DNA from: Terriglobia bacterium
GTDB taxonomy: Bacteria > Acidobacteriota > Terriglobia > Terriglobales > Acidobacteriaceae
Assembly: GCA_020073495.1 (NCBI GenBank)
Contig: JAIQFD010000005.1
Coordinates: 124,001 to 188,000, forward strand
Length of the DNA: 64,000 bases
Direction: 5' to 3'
Part shown: in pieces, positions 56,547 through 64,000 of the stretch
Position numbering within the stretch: the stretch's first letter is position 1
Layout: the number at the start of each line of letters is the position of its first letter
The notes under the pieces: generated by a model
Told to the model about the DNA's origin: nothing
The model's input: only the letters and a program-made list of their open reading frames with translations
The model's database searches: none
Program-made: the position numbers and the translations under genes

Positions 56547-57849
56547 TCCCCACTCCTTTAACGACGGGCGCCCTCGAGGCCGCTGCTTCCAGCTGGAAGA
56601 GTTTCTGCACCATCCCCGCGAGTTCCTGTTGGTCGCTGTTCTCCGGGCTCTGCTTCATTTCGCGGGCCAGCGATGCGGCGATCCGCTGCACCACGCGGGA
56701 GATCACCGTCTCGAAGGCCTGCCGCTGGGTGGGTGGCAGCGGTCCGGCTTCGCGCGCGTAGCGTTCCACTTCCTGGCGTCCGATCTCGTCCAGGCGCTGG
56801 TGCAGGGCGACGATGGCCGGCGCCACGCGCTCCATCGCCAGACGCCGGCTGAAATGCTGCGCCTCCTCGGCCACCAGGCGCTCGGCCTCGGCGGCCACGC
56901 CGCGGCGCTCGCCCATGTTACGCGCTACCACCTGCTCCAGGTCGTCCAAATCGTAAAGGAAAGCGCCGCGCACCTCGCGCACCGCGGGTTCGATGTTCCG
57001 GGGCACGGCAATGTCGATGAAAAACACCGGACGGCCGCCGCGCCGCTCGCACAGCCGCTCCACTTCGTCACGGGTCAGGATGACGTGCGGGCACCCGGTC
57101 GTGGTGATCACGATGTCGGCGTCCTCCAGGTGTTTCCAGCGCTCCTCGAAGCGGACCGCTTCGCCGCCCAGGGTGTTCGCCAGCTCGGCGGCGTGTTCGT
57201 AGGTGCGGTTGGCCACCAGCACCGTGCGGGCGCCGTTTTTCAGCAGGCAGCGCGCCGAGAGTTCGCTCATCTTGCCTGCGCCCAGGATCATGACCTTGCG
57301 CCCCTCGACCGAGCCCAGGATCTCTTTCGCCAGTTCCACGGCGGCGCAGGGCACGGACGCCGCTGCCGCTCCGATCTTCGTTTCGCTCCGCACCCGCTCC
57401 GACACCGCGAGCGCTCTCTCCACGATCTGGTCGAGGAAACGCCCGGACGTGCCCGCTTCCTGCGCTTTGGCCCAGGCCGACTTCATCTGGCTCACCACCT
57501 GCGATTCGCCCACCACCATCGAGTCCAGGCCGGAGACCGCGCGAAACATGTGCAGCAGAGCGTCGTCGCCCAGCAGGCGGTAGAAGTGTTCCCACTCGGA
57601 GAGCTTCATGCCGAACTCGCGGTTCAGATAGCCGAGCAGCGAGTTGGCGGCGGTCGAGAAATCGCTGGCCCACACGATGTACTCCGTGCGGTTGCAGGTG
57701 ACCAGGATCACGACCTCTTCGATGCCATCCAGTTGCCGCAATTGGTGCAGGGCCTGGTACCAGCGGGATTCACCGACCCAGAAGCGCTCGCGCACGTCCA
57801 CCGAGGCCGTGCGAAAGTTGAGCCCGATCACCACCAGATTCGCTTCCAC
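56539..57849 (-). CDS. hemA: glutamyl-tRNA reductase
   Basis: The 436-residue enzyme reduces glutamyl-tRNA to glutamate-1-semialdehyde, the first committed step of C5 heme synthesis. The catalytic cysteine lies in LVTCNRTEYIVWA, and GESQVVSQMKSAW and LILGAGKMSEL-type segments (VMILGAGKMSELSARCLL) mark the NADPH domain. The N-terminus NLVVIGLNFRTASVDVRERF is typical. The start is GTG 57849, preceded by GAGGGACCT. The gene is separate from hemB and heads a three-gene transcript. A 7-1-7 palindrome of Fur-family type lies 86 bases upstream. Confidence 0.95.
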   Translation of the reverse strand: MEANLVVIGLNFRTASVDVRERFWVGESRWYQALHQLRQLDGIEEVVILVTCNRTEYIVWASDFSTAANSLLGYLNREFGMKLSEWEHFYRLLGDDALLHMFRAVSGLDSMVVGESQVVSQMKSAWAKAQEAGTSGRFLDQIVERALAVSERVRSETKIGAAAASVPCAAVELAKEILGSVEGRKVMILGAGKMSELSARCLLKNGARTVLVANRTYEHAAELANTLGGEAVRFEERWKHLEDADIVITTTGCPHVILTRDEVERLCERRGGRPVFFIDIAVPRNIEPAVREVRGAFLYDLDDLEQVVARNMGERRGVAAEAERLVAEEAQHFSRRLAMERVAPAIVALHQRLDEIGRQEVERYAREAGPLPPTQRQAFETVISRVVQRIAASLAREMKQSPENSDQQELAGMVQKLFQLEAAASRAPVVKGVGNA

Positions 57850-57934
57850 AGGTCCCTCGGCAAATACTCCGACAACCTACTAAAGGCATCCCGGATGCCA
57901 AACCGGGAGCCATTTCAAGAGTGGGGCAGATACA

Positions 57935-57949
57935 TCTAAATCATTTAGA
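57935..57949. promoter_or_regulatory. 7-1-7 palindrome upstream of hemA (Fur/PerR-type box)
   Basis: TCTAAAT-C-ATTTAGA is a perfect 15-base palindrome. Its 7-1-7 form matches boxes of the Fur family (PerR TTATAATNATTATAA; Fur TGATAATNATTATCA). Bacillus subtilis PerR controls hemA, which makes PerR-like control plausible. The other bases up to 58276 contain no other clear signal. Confidence 0.45.
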
Positions 57950-58276
57950 GTCAATGAATTAGGATACACTGCCCGAACGAGTGTTCGGTGCGGGAAGTCG
58001 CGATGTGGGAATTCCCCCCTGCTGGAGTGCCTTTTCCCGCCCCGCCTCAGGCCCGACCGAAGCCTTTCGCACGTCTTCCGTACTGGCAGATCGGTCCGCT
58101 TTCGGGCGTCGTTTCAACTGCTTACGAATCAGGCTGGGTGCACTTGGGTTCAGTAGGAGGCAGGGCTCGGGAGTGATTGCTGGTGAGAAGAGGATTTATC
58201 AGCAGTTAGCCTCGGCCTATGTGTCCTTTCGGTACATTGACGTAACGTCCGCCAGGCAGGTAGCATCTCAGAATCC

Positions 58277-58576
58277 ATGCGGGGGCACGGATATCCACGC
58301 GGCGAAGTGTTCAAGGCAGCGGTGGTGGTATGCGCTGTCCTTGTTGGACTTGCTCTTTCGGTCCAGGTCGCCCACTTCCACCCGGACGGGAACTCCGGTA
58401 ACGAGAAGCACTGCTCCATCTGTTCCGGCGCGCACATTGCGCTACCAGTCGCACAAGCACACCTGACCGCATATCAGGCGGCGACTGCCGCTGAGAGTAC
58501 TGCCCACGGGATTCCCGCTCCTGTCCGTCATTTGCCTTTCAGCCTGTCCAATCGCCCCCCTCCGCTCCTCTCCTAG
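58277..58576 (+). CDS. small exported or membrane protein with CSIC motif
   Basis: The 99-residue ORF starts at ATG 58277. It has one hydrophobic segment (VFKAAVVVCAVLVGLALSV), a histidine-rich turn VAHFHPDG and then CSICSGAH, and ends in a Pro-rich tail. Small acidobacterial proteins with this CSIC...H arrangement are, to my memory, common upstream of TonB-type receptors, as here. The Cys and His residues could bind a metal. Function unknown. It precedes the receptor gene by 61 bases. Confidence 0.5.
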   Translation: MRGHGYPRGEVFKAAVVVCAVLVGLALSVQVAHFHPDGNSGNEKHCSICSGAHIALPVAQAHLTAYQAATAAESTAHGIPAPVRHLPFSLSNRPPPLLS

Positions 58577-58637
58577 CGCGCTTCGAACACTGTTCGCATT
58601 TTAACGTGCTGCCACCACTTCCAGTGGGGAGGAGTCC

Positions 58638-61313
58638 ATGCGTATTTCATTGCAGTCGTTCATTCTGCTGCTGTTCTTGAGCCCGCTCGCGCTGCTGTCA
58701 GCCGGCTGGGCACAGTCATCCAACTCCGGGACCATCACAGGCGTAGTGAAGGACCCGACCGGAGCGGTGATTCCCGGCGCCAAGGTTGAGATTTCCTATC
58801 CAGTGAGCGGCTTCCACCGCGAGACGACCACGGGATCGTTAGGCGAATTCCGGTTCGCCAACATTCCCTTCAATCCGTATCACCTGGTAGTGACGGCGTC
58901 CGGCTTCAACGCGTACACGCAGGATGTGGATGTGCGGTCGCCGGTGCCGATCTCGGTACCCATCAGCCTCAACGTCGGTGCGGCAAGCACCAGCATCACG
59001 GTGGAGGCGACGGGCGCCGACCTGATTGAAGTCGATCCCAACTTCCATACCGACGTCGATCGCCGTCTGTTCGATAAGCTGCCGCTGGAGAGCCAGTCGT
59101 CGTCGGTCAGCTCGCTTGTGACCCTAGCTACCCCTGGCGTGGTGGCGGATTCAAACGGGTTATTCCACGGGATGGGCGACCACGCCGAGAATTCGTTCTC
59201 GGTGGACGGCCAACCGATCAGCGACCAACAGAGCAAAGTCTTCTCGAACCAGATCCCGGCTGATTCCATCCAGTCGCTGGAAGTGATCTCTGGAGCCCCA
59301 CCGGCGGAATACGGGGATAAAACCAGCCTGGTGATCAAAGTGACCACACGGTCGGGCCTCAACCAAAACAAACCGACCGGCAGCGTGACGGCGTCGTACG
59401 GTTCCTTCGGCAGCGCAAGTGGAGGGTTCGACCTGGCTTATGGGAGCCAGAATTGGGGCAACTTCGTCTCCCTGAATGGGCTCAACACCGGACGTTTCCT
59501 CGACCCGCCTGAGTTCCAAGTGAACCATGACAAGGGCAACCAGCAGAACGTCTTCGACCGCGTGGATTTTCAAGCGAACGAGAAAGATTCGTTCCACGCG
59601 AATCTTAGTTACAGCCGGTCATGGTTCCAAACACCGAACTCTTTCGACTCTGCGGCCACCAGTCAAGACCAGCGCACGCAGATCCAGAGCTACAACATCG
59701 CCCCGAATTGGACGCACCTCTTCAGTCCAACCACGCTTCTGACCGTTACCACGTTCGTCCGGCACGACGGTTTCAATTACCACCCCAGCCACCATCCCCT
59801 GGCCGATCTGACCGAAACCGCCTCCCAGCGCCGGACGCTCACCAACACGGGCATCCGAACCGACCTTTCCTACGTGAAGGGCATTCACAACGTGAAGGCC
59901 GGCATCACCTTCCAGCACACGCTGCTGAATGAGAGCTTCAGCATTGGACTGACGGACCCTGGGGTGAACTCGCCGTGCCTCACCCAGAATGTGGCCGGTG
60001 ACTTCGTGGGCGTGCCGGACCCGACCCTCCTCGATCCCTCGCAGTGCGCGGGCGCCGGATTTCAACAGAACATCGCGGCCAATCCCAATGCCGTTTCGCC
60101 TTTCGTGCCGTCGCTTGGCTGTTTCGACCTCACCAGGCCAATCCCATCGGTGATTGACGGTTGCGTCCTGGCCCAGAGCACATTGTTCGGCTTCAACGGC
60201 CACGCCGATATCCGAGAGCTGGCGCTGTATGTTCAAGACACGATCTCGAAAGGGAACTGGTCGTTCAACCTGGGGATTCGCGGCGACATCTATCGCGGTC
60301 TGGCTCGGGATGCGCAGCCGGAGCCCCGCCTGGGTGTTGCGTATAACATCAAGCGGACCAATACGGTCCTCCGCGCTTCGTACGCACGGATCATGGAAAC
60401 GCCCTTCAACGAGAATCTGATCCTCGCCAGCACCAACAATCCAGTGACCGACGCGCTGTTTGGGGCGGGCACCGGTGTACCCGTCCGTTCGGGACAACGC
60501 AATGAGTTCCATGCCGGTTTTCAGCAGGCTTTCGGGAAATTTCTGGTGGTCGATGCCGATTATCTATGGAAGTACACGCACAACGCTTACGACTTCAGCG
60601 ACTTCCTGAACACGCCCATCTTCTTCCCCATCGCCTGGCGCAATTCAAAGATCGATGGTCCATCCGTTCGCGTGAGCCTGCCGAATTTCCATGGCTTGAC
60701 CGCTTTCGTGGTTATGGGGCATGTGAATGCGCGCTTCTTCGGGCCGCAGGTGGGAGGTCTGGGCACAGATCTGGGTGCTGCCGGCGCGCCGTTCCGCATC
60801 GATCACGACCAGAAATTCCAGCAAACGACCCACGTCCATTACCAACCCTGGAAACGCGGTCCCTGGTTTGCTTTTAATTGGAGATACGATAGTGGCCTGG
60901 TTGCCGGCGCGGTGCCCTTCGCGGTGGACAACGTCACTCCCGTGGACCTGACCGTGCTCACCGCCGATCAGCAGATACAGGCAGGCCTGTTCTGCGGGAA
61001 CGTCTTTCCCACCTTGGTGGTCCCACTGACCACCTGCGCGCCTGCGCAGTATGGTTCAACGCGCATCCAGATACCTGCACCCGGTACTGAGAACGACGAC
61101 AGCAATCCGCCGCGAATCGCTCCACGTCACCTCTTCGACGTCAGCATCGGCGACGACGACCTGTTCCACGGCGAGCGATACAAGTGGAGCCTACGCTTTA
61201 CCGTCATTAACCTGACTAACAAGCTGGCCCTCTACAACTTTCTTTCCACTTTCAGCGGAACCCATTTCGTGACGCCGCGCTCAGAAACGGTGGAGCTCGG
61301 CTTTCATTTCTAG
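58638..61313 (+). CDS. TonB-dependent receptor, Oar-like with carboxypeptidase-regulatory domain
   Basis: The 891-residue outer-membrane protein has a signal peptide (FILLLFLSPLALLSAGWA), an N-terminal carboxypeptidase-regulatory-like beta-sandwich (GTITGVVKDPTGAVIPGAKV, about 30-110), a plug domain (HAENSFSVDGQPISDQQSKV to about 250) and a large barrel ending in VELGFHF. This is the Oar/CarboxypepD_reg-TonB layout, very abundant in Acidobacteria. Ligands are usually unknown; oligosaccharides, peptides and metal complexes are all possible. It starts at ATG 58638 with GGGGAGGAG upstream. No TonB or ABC genes are adjacent. Confidence 0.88.
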   Translation: MRISLQSFILLLFLSPLALLSAGWAQSSNSGTITGVVKDPTGAVIPGAKVEISYPVSGFHRETTTGSLGEFRFANIPFNPYHLVVTASGFNAYTQDVDVRSPVPISVPISLNVGAASTSITVEATGADLIEVDPNFHTDVDRRLFDKLPLESQSSSVSSLVTLATPGVVADSNGLFHGMGDHAENSFSVDGQPISDQQSKVFSNQIPADSIQSLEVISGAPPAEYGDKTSLVIKVTTRSGLNQNKPTGSVTASYGSFGSASGGFDLAYGSQNWGNFVSLNGLNTGRFLDPPEFQVNHDKGNQQNVFDRVDFQANEKDSFHANLSYSRSWFQTPNSFDSAATSQDQRTQIQSYNIAPNWTHLFSPTTLLTVTTFVRHDGFNYHPSHHPLADLTETASQRRTLTNTGIRTDLSYVKGIHNVKAGITFQHTLLNESFSIGLTDPGVNSPCLTQNVAGDFVGVPDPTLLDPSQCAGAGFQQNIAANPNAVSPFVPSLGCFDLTRPIPSVIDGCVLAQSTLFGFNGHADIRELALYVQDTISKGNWSFNLGIRGDIYRGLARDAQPEPRLGVAYNIKRTNTVLRASYARIMETPFNENLILASTNNPVTDALFGAGTGVPVRSGQRNEFHAGFQQAFGKFLVVDADYLWKYTHNAYDFSDFLNTPIFFPIAWRNSKIDGPSVRVSLPNFHGLTAFVVMGHVNARFFGPQVGGLGTDLGAAGAPFRIDHDQKFQQTTHVHYQPWKRGPWFAFNWRYDSGLVAGAVPFAVDNVTPVDLTVLTADQQIQAGLFCGNVFPTLVVPLTTCAPAQYGSTRIQIPAPGTENDDSNPPRIAPRHLFDVSIGDDDLFHGERYKWSLRFTVINLTNKLALYNFLSTFSGTHFVTPRSETVELGFHF

Positions 61314-61460
61314 GATGATTGTCCAGGCGTCAGTTTGCTTGAAAGGAACCCAAGTGTTTGGCTAACTGTTGATAATAGACCTTCTCACCAGTTGACCTGC
61401 CCGGATCGATGCTACCGGACGCACCTTGCGTCAGTCGGGGTTCTGTTTCTCCTCCGGCAT

Positions 61461-61589
61461 TCAGAAGCGGTTCACCTTCGCCGACACCCGGAAGGAGTGT
61501 CCGTCACGCTCCAGAAAAAGTGTGCGCACGTCTCCCGGTTTGCCGTGCAGAGCGTTGATGACCTCGCCGTGGAGGCCCCCAGCCTCTCA
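61461..61589 (-). pseudogene. possible remnant of a PDZ-like coding sequence
   Basis: On the minus strand 41 sense codons between two stops read like real protein: LHGEVINALHGKPGDVRTL followed by FLERDGHSFRVSAKVNRF. The pattern recalls the end of a PDZ domain (G-VI-x-x-L-x-GKP). No start codon or upstream domain remains. The rest of the 61314-61842 gap shows only a palindrome and no gene. Confidence 0.25.
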
Positions 61590-61643
61590 GATCATGCCGA
61601 GACGAGCCGATGCTGGAATCACCGTGGAAGCCCCCGCCTTAAG

Positions 61644-61663
61644 CCCCCGCCTTTAGGCGGGGG
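61644..61663. repeat. REP-like palindrome CCCCCGCCT-TT-AGGCGGGGG
   Basis: A perfect 9-bp inverted repeat with a 2-base centre is preceded by a partial direct copy of its left arm (AAGCCCCCGCCTTAAGCCCC). It belongs to the same short-palindrome class as the copies at 10646, 25580 and 46771. Confidence 0.65.
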
Positions 61664-61842
61664 GTTCAAAGTTCGCTTCTAAGAAGATCCGGCTTTAGCC
61701 GCGGTGGCTTCGTTTTCTCTGCGCCGCAAACATCCGCGTTTCCCCGCGGCAAATGAACTTTTTCTGCGCGCTTTGCGGTGAGAGCTCAACCAAACGCGGC
61801 CGTGGCCGGCCGCGTTCGGTGGGTATGAAGTATCTATGAGAC

Positions 61843-62601
61843 CTAGTTCAATGCCGCCCTGAGTTCTTCGGGGACCAGCACCGCCGTACTTCCTTTGATG
61901 CGGATGAGTTTCCTCCGCCGGAAGTCCGACAGCAGCCGGCTCACCGTCTCCCGCGACGCCCCGATGATCTTGCCGATCTCTTCGTGCGTCATGTGGAAGG
62001 GGACGCTGATGCCCCCGGGGTCCTGTTTGCCGTGTTCGTCGGCCCACTCCAGAAGGAGTTGCGCCAGCTTGGCGCGCGTGCTCGGCGCCAGCGCCAGCAA
62101 TCGCGCCTGCTCCCACGACTTGTGCAGCTCCATGGACAAATGCTCCGCCACGCGGAGCGAGACGTCATGGTGCGTGCGCAGGAAGCGCAGGAACTTGCGC
62201 GCAGGAACGAACGCGATCTGGGCGGGAGTCAGCGTTTCCGCCGTCGAGGTGTAGGACGTGCCCGCGATCACGCTGGACAGGCCCAGCACTTCTCCCGCTT
62301 CCGCCAGCCGCAGGATGATGCTTTCTCCTTGTTTGGAACTGGCCGTCAGCTTGGCTTCGCCGCTGCACAGCACGAACAGGCCGCGCGGCGCCTCGCCTTC
62401 GACGAACAGCAACGCTCCCGGGGGATAGAGCGCAGTCTGGCGGATCATGTTGAGTTCGCGCAGCGTGTCCACCGGCATCTTGCAAAAGACGTTCTTCTGC
62501 CGGTTGGCGCACGTCTGGCAGTTGTCCACCACGCGCAGGCCGTAGGGCGCCGCTGGCTTGTGATTGCCGCCGGTTGGGACCCGGGCCGGGATCGTGTTCA
62601 T
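61843..62601 (-). CDS. Crp/Fnr-family transcriptional regulator
   Basis: The 252-residue protein starts at ATG 62601 with GGAGA upstream. It has a cyclic-nucleotide-binding-like domain (about 45-160) and a C-terminal helix-turn-helix. Four cysteines, C28, C31 and C40 near the N-terminus and C79, are placed like FNR-type cluster ligands but with other spacing. The recognition helix reads IIGASRETVSRLL, with R, E and R at the positions of CRP R180, E181 and R185, whereas FNR has VETISR. It should therefore bind TGTGA-type sites. It is divergent from a hemerythrin gene with such a site between. Confidence 0.88.
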   Translation of the reverse strand: MNTIPARVPTGGNHKPAAPYGLRVVDNCQTCANRQKNVFCKMPVDTLRELNMIRQTALYPPGALLFVEGEAPRGLFVLCSGEAKLTASSKQGESIILRLAEAGEVLGLSSVIAGTSYTSTAETLTPAQIAFVPARKFLRFLRTHHDVSLRVAEHLSMELHKSWEQARLLALAPSTRAKLAQLLLEWADEHGKQDPGGISVPFHMTHEEIGKIIGASRETVSRLLSDFRRRKLIRIKGSTAVLVPEELRAALN

Positions 62602-62792
62602 AAGGGTTCTCCGGGGAACGGCCCATGCCATCGGGCCGATCCGGTGAGCGGTGGCCCCGGCGCAGCGCAGCGGAGTGTGGGGTCTCGGACCGGCCGCGCC
62701 GGAGCCACCGGTGAGGGCTCCAGGCCATGGGCTCATTCGTGGCCTGGGTACCTGTGCTCGAACTTAGTCTCGTTCGCTATGACTAGGGGCGC

Positions 62793-62808
62793 TGTGACGG
62801 GGGTCACG
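62793..62808. promoter_or_regulatory. CRP-like palindrome between regulator and hemerythrin genes
   Basis: TGTGA-CGGGGG-TCACG matches 9 of 10 positions. It lies about 190 bases upstream of the regulator and 133 bases upstream of the hemerythrin, in a 339-base divergent gap with no other clear signal. Confidence 0.5.
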
Positions 62809-62940
62809 TTCCACGGTGACAAGCCTCACGGCGGCCTTCCCGTTCCGGGCGCACACTCGACTCCAGATTTTGCACCTCTGGGCTCACGCCGGGGGCGGTA
62901 CGGGCGCATCCAGGCTCACCCGCCCTGCGAGAGGATCCCG

Positions 62941-63399
62941 ATGGCGACATTCCCGATCACCTTCCGCTCGGATTCCAACCGGATCCATTGTGACCACCGG
63001 GTCCTGATCAATGAACTCATCGAACTCGACGGGGCACTCGACGCACTCGGCGGAGATTCCGGGGTCCTCGCCGACCGGGCGCCGGCGGCCAAGGTTCGTC
63101 GCTGCAGCCGCCACCTGGCCGAGGCCCTCCCCGACCACTTCCGCCACGAGGAAGCCACGGTGCTGGATACGGTCGCCAGGGTCAGCCCCGAGCTGGCTGA
63201 GTTCGCGCGCCAGATGCGCCACGAGCACGACCAGTTGCGCCGCCGCCTGCTCGAGTTCTGCCATGCGGCCCAGGAGCTGGAAGCCGGCCACGACATCGCC
63301 GGCTCGGTCGAGGCGGTCAAGGAATCGGGCAAGCAGCTCGCTCGCGACATGACCAGCCATATCGCCCTCGAGGAGCAGCAGTTGGACGGATTTTTATGA
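62941..63399 (+). CDS. hemerythrin domain protein
   Basis: The 152-residue HHE-type four-helix bundle starts at ATG 62941 with GAGAGGAT upstream. Ligand-type residues are in IHCDHRVLINELIE, LPDHFRHEEATVLD, MRHEHDQLRRRLLE and SHIALEEQQLDGF. It should bind a di-iron centre and O2 or NO. Its stop overlaps the next small ORF (ATGA), and pyruvate:ferredoxin oxidoreductase follows. It may protect or report on that oxygen-sensitive enzyme. It is divergent from the Crp/Fnr-type gene. Confidence 0.82.
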   Translation: MATFPITFRSDSNRIHCDHRVLINELIELDGALDALGGDSGVLADRAPAAKVRRCSRHLAEALPDHFRHEEATVLDTVARVSPELAEFARQMRHEHDQLRRRLLEFCHAAQELEAGHDIAGSVEAVKESGKQLARDMTSHIALEEQQLDGFL

Positions 63400-63653
63400 C
63401 AAGCGGTTGTATCGCGCGGCCGCCCTCGTCCGCGCCTCCCGCGAAGCGGGCGAAACAGAGCGCGGAGCAAACACCCGCGCCCACGATCTTCGGAAAGACG
63501 GTGAAGGCTCGGGAGTTGTGGGGGCCCGGGCAGTTGGTCCACCTGCATCGTTTCATTTCCCCACATCGTTCATTCGAATTCATAACCTGCAACCTCGACG
63601 CGGTGCGCTGCAAGTTCGACAAGCCGCGCAAGCTTGCGGGACAGCACTCATGA
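63396..63653 (+). CDS. small coupled ORF, function unknown
   Basis: An 85-residue ORF opens in an ATGA overlap with the hemerythrin stop and ends at the TGA 63651-63653, 12 bases before the next start. The first 28 residues are Pro/Ala-rich; the rest, for example GKTVKARELWGPGQLVHLHR, could be a small basic domain. No family is recognised. Coupling on both sides supports it; its composition does not decide. Confidence 0.4.
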   Translation: MTSGCIARPPSSAPPAKRAKQSAEQTPAPTIFGKTVKARELWGPGQLVHLHRFISPHRSFEFITCNLDAVRCKFDKPRKLAGQHS

Positions 63654-63665
63654 TGGAGGATTCCC

Positions 63666-64000
63666 TTGCCAAGCACGATCGCAGTACCGGAAAAAGCTGA
63701 AGCGAAGAAGGCGACGGTGAAGTATCCCGGGATCACCACCACCGTTGACGGTTCGGGCGCCGTGGTGTGGGTCGATTCCCACATCGCGCAGGGCGCCTGC
63801 GCCTATCCCATCACTCCCTCGACCCCCATGGGCGACGGATTTGCCGTCGAGTATTCCAACGGGAAGAAAAATCTCTGGGGCGAGTCCATCCGCTTCCTGG
63901 AGCCGGAGTCGGAGCACAGCTCCGCCTCGGCCTGCGAAGGGTTCGCGCTGGCCGGGGGCCGGGTCAGCAACTTCACCAGCGGCCAGGGCCTGATCCTGAT
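63666..64000 (+). CDS. nifJ: pyruvate:ferredoxin oxidoreductase, N-terminal part
   Basis: The gene runs off the window end after 111 codons. GACAYPITPSTPMGDGFAVEY and NLWGESIRFLEPESEHSSAS are the N-terminal signature of PFOR, which oxidises pyruvate to acetyl-CoA and reduces ferredoxin with thiamine diphosphate and Fe-S clusters. The start is TTG 63666, with GGAGGA five bases upstream; no ATG fits. PFOR is O2-sensitive, so its place after a hemerythrin gene in an otherwise electron-transfer-rich region suggests an anaerobic or micro-oxic branch of metabolism. Confidence 0.85.
   Translation, partial: MPSTIAVPEKAEAKKATVKYPGITTTVDGSGAVVWVDSHIAQGACAYPITPSTPMGDGFAVEYSNGKKNLWGESIRFLEPESEHSSASACEGFALAGGRVSNFTSGQGLIL

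Noticed and set aside
57981-58466. 161-codon plus-strand frame upstream of the TonB receptor
   Set aside because: Cys/Ser/Arg-rich random-looking sequence overlapping the more plausible 99-residue ORF.
61335-61682. 115-codon plus-strand frame after the TonB receptor
   Set aside because: Runs through a palindromic repeat and has no ribosome site; the minus strand reads better as a decayed gene.

Overview
The window (about 60-65% GC by eye) looks like chromosomal DNA of an Acidobacteriota member, probably Terriglobia close to Koribacter-type organisms. The reasons are the gene content (Oar-like TonB receptor with an N-terminal carboxypeptidase-regulatory-like domain, HpnI-type hopanoid glycosyltransferase, M2 peptidase, MacB-like permeases without their own ATPase), the many short GC-rich palindromes such as GGCACGGC-loop-GCCGTGCC, and frequent GTG and TTG starts. 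The assignment is by family resemblance; no search was run.

Regions 1-26.8 kb are mostly housekeeping. In order they hold the end of an M2 dipeptidase, hemB, a membrane histidine kinase, mutS2, a PH-like membrane protein, dnaG-rpoD, a strong candidate structured RNA with its own terminator, dnaB, alr, an alpha/beta hydrolase, a 428-bp inverted-repeat element carrying a four-helix-bundle (23S-IVS-type) gene, an enoyl-CoA hydratase, rpiB, glyA and a glycosyltransferase. RNase P RNA (rnpB, minus strand) follows, with a 141-bp tandem duplication beyond its 3' end. Then come an aminotransferase, two permeases and hpnI.

Region 27-57.9 kb is an extracellular-electron-transfer and heme island. A minus-strand operon (43.2 to 33.4 kb) encodes a 16-heme cytochrome, an NHL propeller, a 4-heme cytochrome, a parvulin-type isomerase, a beta-barrel outer-membrane protein, a second NHL propeller and an 11- or 12-heme cytochrome. 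Divergent from it are the System II cytochrome c maturation genes resB and ccsA. After a repeat-flanked PD-(D/E)XK nuclease gene comes one 1074-residue ORF that joins a decaheme MtrA/DmsE-like cytochrome to an MtrB-like beta-barrel in one chain. Control and sensing genes follow: a globin-coupled histidine kinase with its response regulator, a stand-alone HAMP-DHp protein, an NtrC-type activator, a hemerythrin, a TPR protein and hemA. Two more TPR paralogues, a GT-C membrane enzyme and a membrane spermidine-synthase-like protein lie on the other flank.

Region 58-64 kb holds a TonB-dependent receptor, a Crp/Fnr regulator with an FNR-like cysteine set but a CRP-type recognition helix, a second hemerythrin, a small coupled ORF and the start of pyruvate:ferredoxin oxidoreductase. 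Three perfect TGTGA-N6-TCACA sites and three one-mismatch sites lie in intergenic DNA and may form a small regulon of that regulator.

The most interesting candidates are the cytochrome-porin fusion, the tetraheme (OmcE-like, possible nanowire) operon, the IVS-like element bounded by two TAG stop codons, the repeated rnpB 3' end and the RNA between rpoD and dnaB.
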